A DNA stretch of 64,000 bases from Castor canadensis (taxonomy: Eukaryota; Chordata; Mammalia; Rodentia; Castoridae), in the NCBI RefSeq assembly GCF_047511655.1, contig NC_133398.1, forward strand, positions 110,624,332 to 110,688,331. The letters run 5' to 3'. A program made the translations under genes and the position numbers. Shown here piece after piece: positions 11,905 to 22,960 of the stretch (positions are counted from its first letter, which is position 1; every line of letters begins with the position of its first letter). The notes beneath the pieces were generated by a model. The model saw only the letters and a list, made by a program, of their open reading frames with translations. It did not search any database and had not been told where the DNA came from.

Positions 11905-13763
11905 ATGCAGCAGTAAATCCCGGCTGTGGTATCTGGGGCTTTGCCAATGGTGCTATGTGACATGGCAGACATTAGAACACTGATGGCATCTCTGGTATTG
12001 CAAAATAGGAAGTGGAGACTGCGAGAGCTGGGGATAGTGCGGCTCTACTCCTGGGCTGCAGCCAGGAGAGTCAGCAGCGCCTATTCAGCTCCGAACTCCA
12101 TCTGGTCCATAGCTCAGGCGATGGCCCCTGACCACTCCAGGATAGCACACCACACTTTTAGGCCCAGCCCATTCCAAGTTCACAGCCCCTGAAGAAAGAG
12201 GGAGTTCCCAGAGTGCAACAGCCCTTGCTTGCCTACTGCACCTACTGAGATGATCTTCCCCAGCTGCAAATGCAGGACACCATACCTCAAGCAGCAGTCT
12301 CTGGTCCCAGTGCACCCCCCAACCCCTCCCAGTCCCAGCTTCACCAGGAGTAACTAATTAGCAACAGTAGCAATTCAGGATGGCATCAACTAAGCAAAAC
12401 AAACCTCTACATCCAAGGCATGCTGACCAGGACCTGGTGAAGCTCTGTCAACCATATGGCAAAATTGTCCCCATAAAGGCAATTTTGGATAAGACAACAA
12501 ACAAATGTAAAAGTTATCCTGCAAAAACTTAGAAAGCTGTGTCAGACCTGAAGGCCAGTGGGGTTTAAGCTTAAATGGCAAGCAATCATAACAAGATCCT
12601 ACCAACCTATATATTTCTAATTTGGCACCATTCATGGATGAGCAAGAACTTGAAAATATGCTTAAAGCCTTTGGACAAGTTATTTCTACAAAGATACTAT
12701 GTGATTCCAGTGGCACAATCATGGTGTTGGCTTTGCCAGGATGGAATCAACAGAAAAATTGGTAGCTGTAAATGGTCTTTTTAATGGAAAATTGGTTAAG
12801 ACCCAGCAGGAGTTTCTTCTCCTACAGAACCTTTATTGTGCAAGTTTGCAGATGGAGGACAGAAGAGACAGAATCCAAGCATGTCCCTAATGGAAGACCA
12901 TGGTATAGAGGAGAGCCTGAATTGACATTTATGATCCATTCTGCTGTACAGAACAGATTTTATTCTTATCATAAAGAATTGCTAAAAATCCAATGATCAC
13001 TCAAACTTCTCTTACATTCCATATTGCATCTCCTGCATCTGCCTACCATGTGCAAAGTCCTTCTTGGATGCAACATCAGCTGTATATCCTACAGCACCCT
13101 GGTTCCCTGTTAATTCCTTCAGTGGAACACACCACATCACTATAGCCTACATCTGTATTAGCCCCCTGGCCCAGCAGATGACTCATCTTTCACTGGGCAG
13201 CAGGGGAACATACATGACTACAACATCAGTGATGCAGGATGCCTATTGCCACAGTACACACATGCAGACAACAGCAGTTCCTGTTGAGGAAGCAAGTGGT
13301 CAGGAGCAGGTGGTTGTACAGATGTCTAATGACCATTCTACACCTTGCAAGTTAATAAGTAACTGTAAGGTGTACAGAAGGGTGTTTTTACATGAAGAAG
13401 GGTGTGAAGGCTGAACAATCATGGATTGTGCTTTAAGAAATCATTGACAGTTTTGCACAATCTCTTGAAAACATTGTTTATAATGAAGTCAACTAAAACT
13501 ATTTTTGCTGTAAGTTCTATAAGATTCATAAAACCTTTAAATTCATCTAGTAGCTGTTCCCTTGAACAGATTTATTTTGGTAAGAAAACAAATAAACAAA
13601 AAGACCAAAATATTTTTATCAAATGTTGTAATGAAAAAAAGGAAAAAAAAAAGAAAATTTCAATTTTCTGGGTATGCACAAAGAACATGTAGACTTATCC
13701 AAGTGCATGACCAGATTTTTGTGGTGGTGTTCATTTTGTGTTCAAAATGATTGGCTGCTAGCT

Positions 13764-13800
<37 letters not shown>

Positions 13801-14160
13801 AAATTTGAAAAATAAAAATTACTCTGCACTTTTAATGATAAAGACTGAAGAGCCAGTTACTAGTAGCTCCACCTAGTCTCAGCATCTTATCTTCTGTGCT
13901 CTTTATTTTTGATGGACCAGTTTGCAGTTACGTGAATGTGCCTCTTTTGTAACTTTGCGTTTAGGTTTTATAATTTTAATTGATGTATGGACACATACAG
14001 ATAAACAAAAAGGCATGAAGGAAGATTTGGATCCAAGCAGGGCTACACTTTCACATCATCAGTACAAGTGTTCAAGTTTAAAGAAAATCTGTTTTGAAAT
14101 TATGAAATTTCTGATTCATAAATACACAGTTATTTCTACTTTAGTTCTTATGAGATAATT
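11905..14160 (+). pseudogene. RBMS1: Processed pseudogene of RBMS1 (single-stranded-nucleic-acid-binding, two-RRM protein)
   Basis: Intronless, decayed copy of a full transcript. The parent protein binds single-stranded DNA/RNA through two tandem RRM domains. G+C-rich 5' UTR-like text occupies about 11905-12215. Coding similarity begins near 12215 and is clear from about 12290 (QSLVP, PPSPS region). RRM1 is represented by [10 protein letters not shown] and [10 protein letters not shown] (about 12440-12510), RRM2 by [23 protein letters not shown] sequence (about 12630-12690). Later come PNGRPW (about 12890), SPLAQQM and LSLGS (about 13160-13200) and [15 protein letters not shown] (about 13260-13300). 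A shifted frame ends in VNK and the stop at 13360-13362, matching my memory of the parent's C-terminal NK. Several frameshifts, in-frame stops and a small deletion in late RRM1 abolish coding. A 3' UTR-like tail follows, with AATAAA at 13811. The 3' limit is uncertain, with no clear poly-A or target duplication. Confidence 0.88.
13766..13796. repeat. (TC)n microsatellite in RBMS1 retrocopy 3' UTR
   Basis: Thirty-one bases of perfect CT alternation inside the 3' UTR-like part of the pseudogene. Confidence 0.95.
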
Positions 14161-15050
14161 TGCTGTAGGCAGAAAAAGACATAACTGGAGACAAAGAAAC
14201 ATAGACGTTAATTCAGTGGAATATGATTTAGCTTTTTAGTCTGGGGCCTAAAATAAAGAGCAACTAAAAGAATGGGATCTGAGGTAAGTGATAGGCAAAA
14301 TGTCAAGGGTGTGGTTGTGTGTCACTGCCCATGATAGAACATCTACTATGGGAGACCTGCAAAGGAACTGAAAAGACAGAGAGTTCTGGCTAGGGGATGT
14401 CAGGATGTCATGAAATCTTTTGTCACTAGTCTATCAATTTTGACACAATCAGTGGACAAACAGAGCAGCAATGGTGGCAGGAATGGGAGTAAGAGATATT
14501 GGTCTGGCTTTCTGCTGTGATGAATGTCCATCCTGTCAGCAACACAGACCATCAACACTGACTCCAATGCACATTTGTCCTTTGCATACACGAACTATGG
14601 ACATGTTGACAAATTGAATATATTGAAACCTTTCCTTGCCATAGTGTACAAAGATTAATCCTGTTTATTATAAACATATGTCCTAATAGTGGGTTTTCTT
14701 TTCCTATTTTTAGTAGCTCACTTGCTACAACTATCTGAAGACATACAAAAGGCAAGATCCACAACAGGAGGTGAGGAAGGGAGTTGCATTCCTGGACAAG
14801 ATGATTGACTTTAATCAGGGCTGGGGTCACAGAAGGCAGTGAAAAATATTTTCAGATGGTCCATTGGGCATTTTTTTACTACTCTTCTGCCTATGATTTT
14901 GAGTAGCCAACAAGAACTACTGTGAATAAGGCTGAGGTATGGGGCCATTAGCCTTCCACTTGTAGTTTTTTTCCATAGCAGAGTCTGACCAATATGGCTG
15001 TAATGTTCCTTTCAACTTGTGTAAACTTCAGGTAAAATACAAAAATGATT
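14161..15050. other. Unclassified, no gene recognised
   Basis: About 900 bp of mixed composition. Minus-strand open frames at 14400-14591 and 14552-14830 overlap in different frames and show no domain, so they are taken as chance. The first part may still be RBMS1 3' UTR. Confidence 0.3.
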
Positions 15051-15054
15051 CCTG

Positions 15055-15198
15055 TCAAACCTATTCCAAAAATGAGGGTAGGGAAGAGAAAGGAGAAAGG
15101 TAGAGGGGATGAATTTAGGTGTGATATATTTGACATACTTTAAGAACTTGTGTAACTGACACGGTGTACCCCATCCAGCACAAAAAAAGAATGTTTAA
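15055..15198 (+). mobile_element. L1 3' end
   Basis: GAGGGGATGAATTTAGGTGT, then ATATATTTGACATACTTTAAGAAC and a CCCCATCCAGCAC-type ending followed by an A run at 15181. This is the standard tail of a rodent L1 3' UTR and is repeated in similar form at about 55230-55270 and 56690-56740. Confidence 0.65.
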
Positions 15199-15407
15199 AA
15201 ATGTTTGCTGAGAAAATGCTAAAGGAAAAATGTATGTAAATAAATGCAGACTCAATATAAATTTCAAAGAAGGGAATATTGTCATATTTCTTTTTAGATT
15301 TTTAATTCATATGGAAGAAAAATTTTAAATTATCATTAAATTATTCCATTAAATTGTCATCTCAAATGTTTTGTAAACTTGAGCTTTCAGTAATATATCC
15401 CTGGATT

Positions 15408-15511
15408 AAGAGATATATAAAATCAAAAAGAGATATATAAGATCAAAAGATAGATAAGATCAAAAGAGATATATAAGATCAAAAAAATTAAGAGATATAT
15501 AAGATCAAAAC
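15408..15511. repeat. 20-bp minisatellite, about five units
   Basis: Tandem copies of AGAGATATATAAGATCAAAA with small variants. The paralogous block shows only about one non-expanded equivalent (about 63222-63256), so the array grew in this copy after the two separated. Confidence 0.9.
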
Positions 15512-15874
15512 AAATCAAACTTCTAAGACATCTTTTTCTAACAGTTCTCAAAACTTATTTCTATATGAAAGTAATCTTGATTATTTCAGCTACTATGACT
15601 CTCACTTGGTCTTTTTACACAAACTTAAATAGAATTACCTGTCTGCACTATGTAGCTTTTTTGGGTAATGAACTTCTTGCCAGTCTTTTAATATTGAGAG
15701 AATATTAAATACTTGTGAACATAAAGTCTGCTATAGGAAAGTAAACACTTGGAGTAGATTCTTTCACTCCTCTCACATATTCTTTCTTCATGGTCATTCC
15801 TTAACAGTTATTTTTCAATTATTCATGAAACCATAATACTTCTACTTGGTTTGAGATACATACAATGCAATTAA

Positions 15875-15945
15875 TTTTGGTGGTCATTGGATTTAAGCCA
15901 TGGTATCATTGTGCTAAGCTATTGTTCTACAATTGTGTTAAACAC
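15875..15945 (-). mobile_element. Diverged ID-like SINE fragment (shared with 63620-63692)
   Basis: TTTTGGTGGTCATTGGATTT, then a GCTAAGCTATTGTTCTAC segment, is a decayed reverse-complement ID-like head. It sits at the same position in both copies of the low-copy block and so predates the duplication. Confidence 0.5.
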
Positions 15946-16399
15946 CATGTCAAAAATGTTTTGATATCTACTAAATTGGGGCAATAATATTCACTATATC
16001 ATTTTCCTGGATCTTTTGGATTCAACTTTTTTAATCTTTTACATTACTTTTCTAAATTTCTTTAGTGAATGATTAGCTTCCAAGTCACCACCTAAAGTAT
16101 GTTGAGCAATATTTAAGTAACAACTACCTTAAAAATATTCCTGTGCTATCATTTCTTTGAATAAGGTGTTCATTTAATGTACATTCTATTAAAGTTGATA
16201 TTCATAATTTACTGCAATTCCAATCCTTCAGTCAGGCTAAAGTCTCATTATATTGATTTTTTAAAAAAATTCTGGATTTTTTGCATATTATTTTTTACAT
16301 TCTATTAAGAACATTATTGCTATATATTATTTCATGTTTCCTTTGCCCCTTGCTTATGATCTACTTTGTCTTTTAATAGCACATAATAAATGTACTAAG

Positions 16400-16640
16400 T
16401 GGATGTGAATTCATTGTGATATTTCCATGCATACATATAATATATTTTGGTCAAATTCATGCATTCTATTAATTTTTTAATCCAACATCCTCCAAAAATT
16501 TTAACAAACTTTATATTTTTATACATATATAATATTTTCATTACCCCACCAACAACCTATCCATTCCCAAATCTGTTTCCAACTTCTTTCCTCTCTCAAA
16601 ACAATCCCTGTTTTACATTCTGCTGAAACTTTTGAAAGGG
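16400..16640 (-). mobile_element. L1 3' UTR fragment, antisense
   Basis: TTGGTCAAATTCATGCATTC, TTTTCATTACCCCACCAACA and CTCTCAAAACAATCCCTG with CTGTTTTACATTC resemble a reverse-complemented L1 3' UTR. Diverged. Confidence 0.5.
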
Positions 16641-18175
16641 AAGGAAAAGTAAGTTTTCCATACCAATCCAAAAAATGTTAATATGATTAAAAAGACTGAG
16701 AATAAGACTAACTTAAGTTGGATATAACTGAGCCTACATGAAGCTTACCTGGAGTACAGATTCTTGAGAGTTTGTGTTCTAACAATGAAAAACAATCAAG
16801 ATGGGCACGTTTCTAGTGCCAGAATGGGCCTAGTCAAGAATATAAAGATTAAGAGACTGATATAAATTTATAAAACATGACAAACCCACAAATACAAACA
16901 ACATTTAGATGTTAGGCAAAAAATACCTTGAGAAGGTTTAGAAATATATAATTCAGTGGAGCAATTTAAGAAGTGACAAATATATATATGAGACTGCTAA
17001 TGGAAAACCTACACATGTTCTAATGAACCACCTAAAGTCATGCATACATGTCAAGATGTAGACACATGATGGATATCAATTTAAGTATAAAATTAACCAA
17101 AAGTCAGTTAAAATTTTAGTATAAAACATACAATAAAGAAATGACTTGAGGAAAGCAATGAAAAATTAACCAGGATATATGAAAGTGTACTGAAAAATAA
17201 ACCACTAAAACTGTATTGAATGAAAAACAGAAGAAATTGCAGAAAAAGAAATGAAACCAAATCATATAACAGAATGAGTAAAAATGAATGATGCAAATAA
17301 ATAATATATTGGACCTTTCAAAATCAAGGAAAAATTACAATCCTACAAAAATAGAGAGTAGGAAAATATGTATTACCTTGAAAAGGTGAGGAATAGTCAC
17401 AAAAATATAATTTGGCTCTTAAACAGTGTGTAGAAGAAATCTTTCTGGAAAATATATAATTTTAAGGAAGATAACTGATCTCACAGTGAAAAATCCAATT
17501 AGTATAACCACCTGTTCTTAGTGCTAACATGGTCCTGACTGTGGTATTAATGGACTTAAGTTTGGATACATACACAAGAAAAAAAGGCTATACAAATATT
17601 ATAATCAAAATATATTATACTTAAGAAATAAAAATACTTTCAAAAGAGAATAGAAAGAAAAGTATTAATGAAAAACTGATGGAAAGGATCATTAAAGTAT
17701 TAAGAGAAAAATAACAGAACTTATGAATTAAGTAACCATGGCAGTGCATATCACCATAATAATAAAACTGCAACAAACACATAGGTATTAGTTAATATAC
17801 ATTCAAAAGTCAAGATTAAATTTAGAACCAGAGAAACATCCAAAAACTCTATAAAGAGCAATATTTGGAAAGGCTGAGTCATGAGACAGGCCTCAACTAA
17901 CTCTTAAATATTGTAGTATACGTGAATATGAATTGATAAATGAAATTTTTGAGAGAGGTTCTAACCTGAACATAAAAAATTGAACCAAGGTGGCAACATA
18001 TTTTCAATTACAACTTTAGCCTTCTTTAAATAAAGAGATTCACAGTTATCTCATGTCAATTGAAAGACAAATTCATAGACAAAATGAGATTCAGATTTAA
18101 AGTTTCATTAAGAAACAAGAAATGAATTATATGGAAAAAGCAATAATGGAAACCAAAGTGTGCATGAGAGAATGA
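16641..18175. other. A-rich sequence, probably inverted part of the AT-rich monomer family
   Basis: The plus strand is strongly A-rich. Phrases such as GGCTCTTAAACAGTGTG (near 17415) look like the reverse complement of phrases in the T-rich arrays (for example the TTAAGAGCC region near 27120). No coding potential. Membership in the family is tentative here. Confidence 0.35.
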
Positions 18176-18179
18176 TAAA

Positions 18180-18690
18180 CAAATCATGATTCTGATTAGA
18201 ACATGAACTCAATTTTCAAGGAGGTTATCTATGACTACTCCAAGTTGCTCAAATTCTAATATGCTCTATTCTCATGCACACTTCTCAATATACTTTCCCT
18301 CCATCTTTATAACATTTTATATTCTCTTTAAATGCAAGGTAATACATAACAGTATCTGAAACTATTTTTATTTCAGTTTTGTCTCAAAATTTCTAATAGC
18401 ACTTGTCTGAAATTCTCATGTTTTATTCTAGGCCTAATATCATGTTTGGAACATGTACTCAATTTCTTGTGAGATTTGAATTTGAGGGCTCCAAGTTACT
18501 CAAATTCTAATATTCTCTGCTCATCTTCATGTGAAATGGGCTTAGAAGCAAGCTTATGATAACATGATACTTCACCTTTTCCATTCTGTTTCTGTTTCAA
18601 AGATGCTCATTGCATTTTACCCAAATCAATCTGTTATAAAAAATTGATGATTATGTGTAAATATTGCTATCTTATTTAATAAACATACAG
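18180..18690. repeat. About 250-bp tandem duplication
   Basis: The words CATGATTCTGATTAGAACAT and ACTCAATTTTC, then CTCCAAGTTGCTCAAATTC with TAATATGCTCT (18185-18275), recur as ATCATGTTTGGAACATGTAC with TCAATTTCTTG, then CTCCAAGTTACTCAAATTC with TAATATTCTCT (18435-18522). The offset is about 250 bp. Confidence 0.75.
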
Positions 18691-19094
18691 ACTGTAGGCA
18701 TTTCTTTGTTGGTTTAGGCCTTCTGAATTTTTTCTTACCTTTCTAGAAAATTACTCATTCCTTACAATTCTTATACCAATATATTTTTTAATGAATTTCT
18801 AGTTTTAAATATTTTATATCCCAGTCTTGGACTATTCTCTCATTTGTAAAATTGACACTTTTCCAACCTTTTTTTCTGAAATATGACCCTTCCTGTATAT
18901 TCTAAGATTCTAGATAGACTTTCTGCATGCAGAGATGATTTCACACCTCCTTGGGAAAATATTATTTCTCATTTAAGAATTTTTATAGGTTTAAATTATT
19001 TGTTTTCCTTATGGAAATAACACTATAGCTTATGTAGGTTGTGCTATTTTTGTGTTGTGTTGGTTTTTGTACATGTTGTATTAAGAAGTGTGAC
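18691..19094. other. T-rich, no gene
   Basis: T-rich stretch with a TATCCCAGTCTTGGAC phrase near 18818 that resembles the CC.AGTCTAGGCCC phrase of the T-rich monomers. Nothing else recognised. Confidence 0.3.
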
Positions 19095-22000
19095 TCTCCA
19101 TGGAAGTCCAGGAAATCACCAAAGACTACTTAAAGAACCTATATCCTAATAAATATGAAAACCTTCAAGAAATGTATAGATTTCTAAATATTTACAATCA
19201 CCTAAAACTGAACCAAGAGGACATTAATCACCTGAATAGATCATTAACACAAAATGAAATTGAAGCAGAAATAAATAGTCTCACAAAAAAGAAAAGTCCA
19301 GGACCTGATGGGTGCTCTGCTGAATTCTATCAGATATTTAAAGAAGAAATAATACCAACCCTCCTTAAACAGTTCCATGAAAGAGAAAGGGAAGGAAAAC
19401 TGTCTAATACATTTTATGAAGCCAGCATTACACTCATCACAAAACCAGGCAAAGAAACCTCCAAAAAGGAGAACTAGAGGCAAATCTCCTTAATGAACAT
19501 TTATGCAAATATACTCAATAAAATAATGGCAAGCCAAATTCAACAACGTATCAAAAAGATCATTCACCACAACCAATTTGGCTTCATCCCAGGAATGCAG
19601 GGGTGGTTCAACATACGAAAATCAATAAATGTAATACAGCACATTAACAGAAGCAATGACAAGAAATACTTGATCATCTCAATAAATGCAGAACAGCCTT
19701 TGATAAGATCCAACACCATTTCATGATAAAAGGTCTAAGAAAAGTAAGACTACAAAGAATGTAGATCAACATTATAAAAGCTATATATGACAAAACTATA
19801 CATAGCATTAAACTTAATGGGAAAAAACTGAAATCATTCCCTCTAAAATCAGGAAAGAGACAAGGATGCCCACTATGCCCACTCCTATTCAAAATAGTAC
19901 TAGAATTCCTAGCCAGAGCAATAAGGCAAGAAGAAGAAATAAAAGGAATAGAAACAGGTAAAGAAACTGTCAAAATATCCCTATTTTCAGATAATATGAT
20001 CCTATACCCTAAAGTCCCACAAATTTTACCAAAATATTCCTAGATACCATCAACAGCTATGGCAAGGTGACAGAATACAAAATCAACTTACAAAAATCAT
20101 TAGCTTTTATGTACAATATAAATTTTGAGAAAGAATGTATGGAAATAGTTCCATTGACAATAGCTTCAAAATAATCAAATGCCTAGGAATAAACTCAACA
20201 AAAGATGTAATGACCTCTACAAGAAAACTAAAAACCCCTGAGTAATGATATTGAAAAAGACTATAGAAGGTGAAGAGATCTCCCATGTTCATGGACAGGT
20301 AGAATCAACATAGTAAAAATGGCTATACTACCAAAGCAATCTGCATGTTTAATCCAATTCCCATCAAAATCCCAATGATATTCATCAAAGAGATTGAAAA
20401 ATCTACCTTAAAATTCATTTGGAAACACAAGATACCATGAATAGCCAAAGCAATACTCAGCAAAAAGAACAATGCTCTAGGTATCACAATATCCAACTTC
20501 AAACTATATTACAAAGCAATAGCAATGAAAACAGCATGGTACTGGCACAAAAACAGACAGGAAGACCAGTGGAACAGAATAGAGAACCCGGATATGAATC
20601 TACACAACTATACACAGATCATTTTTGACAAAGGTGCTAAAAATATACGATGAAGAAAAGACAGCTTCTTCAACAAAAATTCTTTGGAAAGCTGGTTAGC
20701 AGTCTGCAAAAAGCTGAAAATAGATCTTTGTGTATCACCCTGTACTACTATTAATTTAAAATGGCTCAAGGACCTTAATATCAGACCACAAACTCTAAAG
20801 TTGATACAGGCAAGAGTAGGAAATACTTTGGAAGTAATAAGTATAGGCAAGGAGTTCCTCAATGGCACCCCAGAGCTCAGCAACTAAGAGAAAGAATAGA
20901 CAAATGGGACCTTATAAAACTAAAAAGCTTCTGCACAACAAAAGAAATGGTCTCTAAACTAAAGAGACCACCCACCGGGTGGGAGAAAATATTTGCCAGC
21001 TACACATCAGCCAAAGGACTGATAAACAGAGCATACCAGGAACTCAAAAAAGTAAACTCTCACAAAATTAATGAATCAATAAAGAAATGGGAAACTGAAC
21101 AAACAGAACTTTCTCAAAAGAAGAAATTCAAATTGCCAAAAAACACATGAAAAAATGCTCACCATCCCTAGCCATAAAGGAAATGCAAATCAAAACTACA
21201 CTCAGATTCCACCTCACCCCTGTTAGAATAGCCATCATTAGTAACACCACCACCAAGAGGTGTTGGTGAGGATGTGGAGAAAAAGGAACCCTTATACACT
21301 GCTGGTGGGAATGTAAACTAGTACAACCATTCTGGAAAAAATTTGGAGGCTTCTTAAAAACGTAAACCTAGACCTCCCATTTGATCCAGCAATACCACTC
21401 TTGGGGATATACCCAAAGGAATGCAGCACAGGTTACTACAGAGACACCTGCACACCCATGTTTATTGAAGTACTATTCCCAATAGCTAAGCTATGGAAAC
21501 ATCCAAGATGCCCCACTACTGACAATTGGTTAAGAAAATGTGGTATTTATACACAATGGAATTTTCACAGCCATGAAAAAGAATGAAATCTTACCATTCA
21601 CAAATAAATGGATGGAACTGGAGAACATTATCCTGAGCGAGGTTAGCCAGGCCCAGAATACCAAAACTTGTATGTTCTCACTCATATGTGGACTGTAGAT
21701 TGAGATCAAACATAACAAGGTGATGAGACTTTGATCACAGGATGAGGTGAGTGCACTCAAGGGAGGTAGGAGCAAAGGTAGGTAACCCTCTCCCAAAAAA
21801 AGATAGCATTGATGTTTTCAATGCAAAGGAATTAATGCAGAGACTTTAAGACAATAGAAGCCAATAGGAGAAGGGGACTAGGAAGTAGAGAAAAGGTTAG
21901 TTCAAGAAGAATCAACTTAGAAAGTAACACATATGTACATGGAAGCAATACTAGGAATCTCCCTATATAGCTATCCTCACCTCACCTAGTAAAAACCCTG

Positions 22001-22185
22001 GTCCTCCTTATTAATATTTATACTCTCTCTTTAATAAAATTAGAGATGATGGCAAAACACTTCCTGCTTGGAAGCAAAGGGTTGGGGGTGAAAAAGAATG
22101 GGTGTAGGGAAAGGTAAATGGCAGGAGGAAGGGGGTAGTAATGACCAAATCATTGTATGCACATATGAGTAAAGGAAATTAAAAA
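19095..22185 (+). mobile_element. 5'-truncated L1 with long ORF2 remains
   Basis: Starts inside ORF2, upstream of the reverse-transcriptase core. The frame beginning at 19100 reads as ORF2 (DYLKNLYPNKYENLQEM, DINHLNRSLTQNEIEAEI, KKKSPGPDG, ITLITKPGKE) to a stop at 19475, where the parent has Y of the NYRPISL motif. It then continues in the same frame through [20 protein letters not shown] to about 19700. Two catalytic sites are damaged: the aspartate of the ISIDAE block is asparagine (19685-19687), and the FADD box reads FSDN (19984-19995). Frameshifts follow. C-terminal ORF2 words (GKEFLNGTP near 20860, the LLGIYPKE-type block near 21395) lead to a 3' UTR ending in an A-rich stretch near 22180. 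From about 20046 onward the element belongs to the duplicated segment. Confidence 0.93.
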
Positions 22186-22294
22186 AATTGTGAGTCTAAT
22201 TTTCCCTTAAAACATAATGTTCAATTATTCACTGTTATATCACTTGTATCATTTTTTTTAGCTCTCAAAACTTTTATCAACTTCACCTTCTACT

Positions 22295-22960
22295 CTGTAT
22301 TTTTTATTTAATTTTATCATGTCTACATTTACTCACATGTGTATACATTGTTTGGGCCACCTCTCCCCACCCACCAACTCTGTTTCCAGGGTTCTGCACT
22401 CTTGTTCTCCAAATTTGTTTGAGAAAAACATAAAAGATAATGAGAAAGACAGTGTTTTTGCTAGTTTGAGATAAAGAGCTATACAGAGAGATTCCTAGCA
22501 TTGCTTCCATGCACTTGTATATTGCAACACACACTGGTTCATCTCTACCAGCCCTCCTAATTACTTCCTTGTCCCCTTCCCGTAGTAACCTCTGCCAGTG
22601 TAAAATTATTTTATTCACTCACGTACAATGAACACTTCAACTATATTCAAGTTTTAGATTTGCTTCCATTCCCCTATTCCTCCTGTGTGTGTGTTCTCTC
22701 CTTAGTTTGTGACCTCTGTCCATTAATACTAGTGCAATTGTTTTATGTCTGTAATCCCTATGTGAGGGAAAACATGCAATTTTTGGCCTTCTGAGCCTGG
22801 ATAACTTCATTAAGATTATGTTCACCACTTCCATCCATTTACTTGTGAATAACAAAATTTCATTTTTCTTTTTCCTTGAATAAAAGTCCATGGTATATTT
22901 CTTTGTTCTTCTGTTTTATTTTCTATTCATAACTAAGAATTTGTTCTATGTCTCCAACTA
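22295..22960 (-). mobile_element. L1 3' UTR plus end of ORF2, antisense
   Basis: CACATGTGTATACATTGTTT and a CACCTCTCCCCACCC run mark the 3' UTR. From about 22750 the complement of the ORF2 end is seen (CTTCTGAGCCTGGATAACTT, CCATCCATTTACTTGTGAAT, TTTCATTTTTCTTTTTCCTT). It lies tail to tail with the preceding sense L1. Found again at 36395-37030. Confidence 0.85.

Larger units (their letters stand above)
15235..16235 (+). repeat. Low-copy block, direct paralogue of 63067-64000
   Basis: The two blocks can be aligned end to end. Shared points include a TTCTTTTTAGATTTT word, AACAAATCAAA then TCTAAGACAT, CTCTCAAAACTTAT, GGATTACCTGTCT-type text, ACACTTGGAGTA then CTTTCACTCC, a diverged ID-like SINE at the same place, AAACACCAT.TCAAAAATGTTTT, and TATTCATAATTTACT near the end. 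Both copies therefore derive from one ancestral block that already held the SINE. The window ends before the right-hand limit of the second copy. Confidence 0.85.

Noticed and set aside
13064..13414. 116-codon open frame with a start codon and RBMS1-like C-terminal sequence, which could be read as a short expressed gene
   Set aside because: It is the 3' part of the RBMS1 retrocopy. Frameshifts and stops break the upstream RRM domains, and the frame shifts again before the parental stop.
14400..14830. Overlapping minus-strand frames of 63 and 92 codons downstream of the RBMS1 retrocopy
   Set aside because: They have no recognisable domain, overlap each other in different frames and lack supporting context. 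Chance frames are expected in this amount of sequence.
15408..15511. Regularly spaced repeats considered as a CRISPR-like array
   Set aside because: Units are directly abutting 20-mers without unique spacers, in a mammalian nuclear context. It is an ordinary minisatellite.
19244..19973. Minus-strand frames of 79 and 99 codons opposite the L1 ORF2
   Set aside because: They are antisense shadows of the A-rich ORF2 coding strand, with low-complexity Phe/Ser/Leu content.
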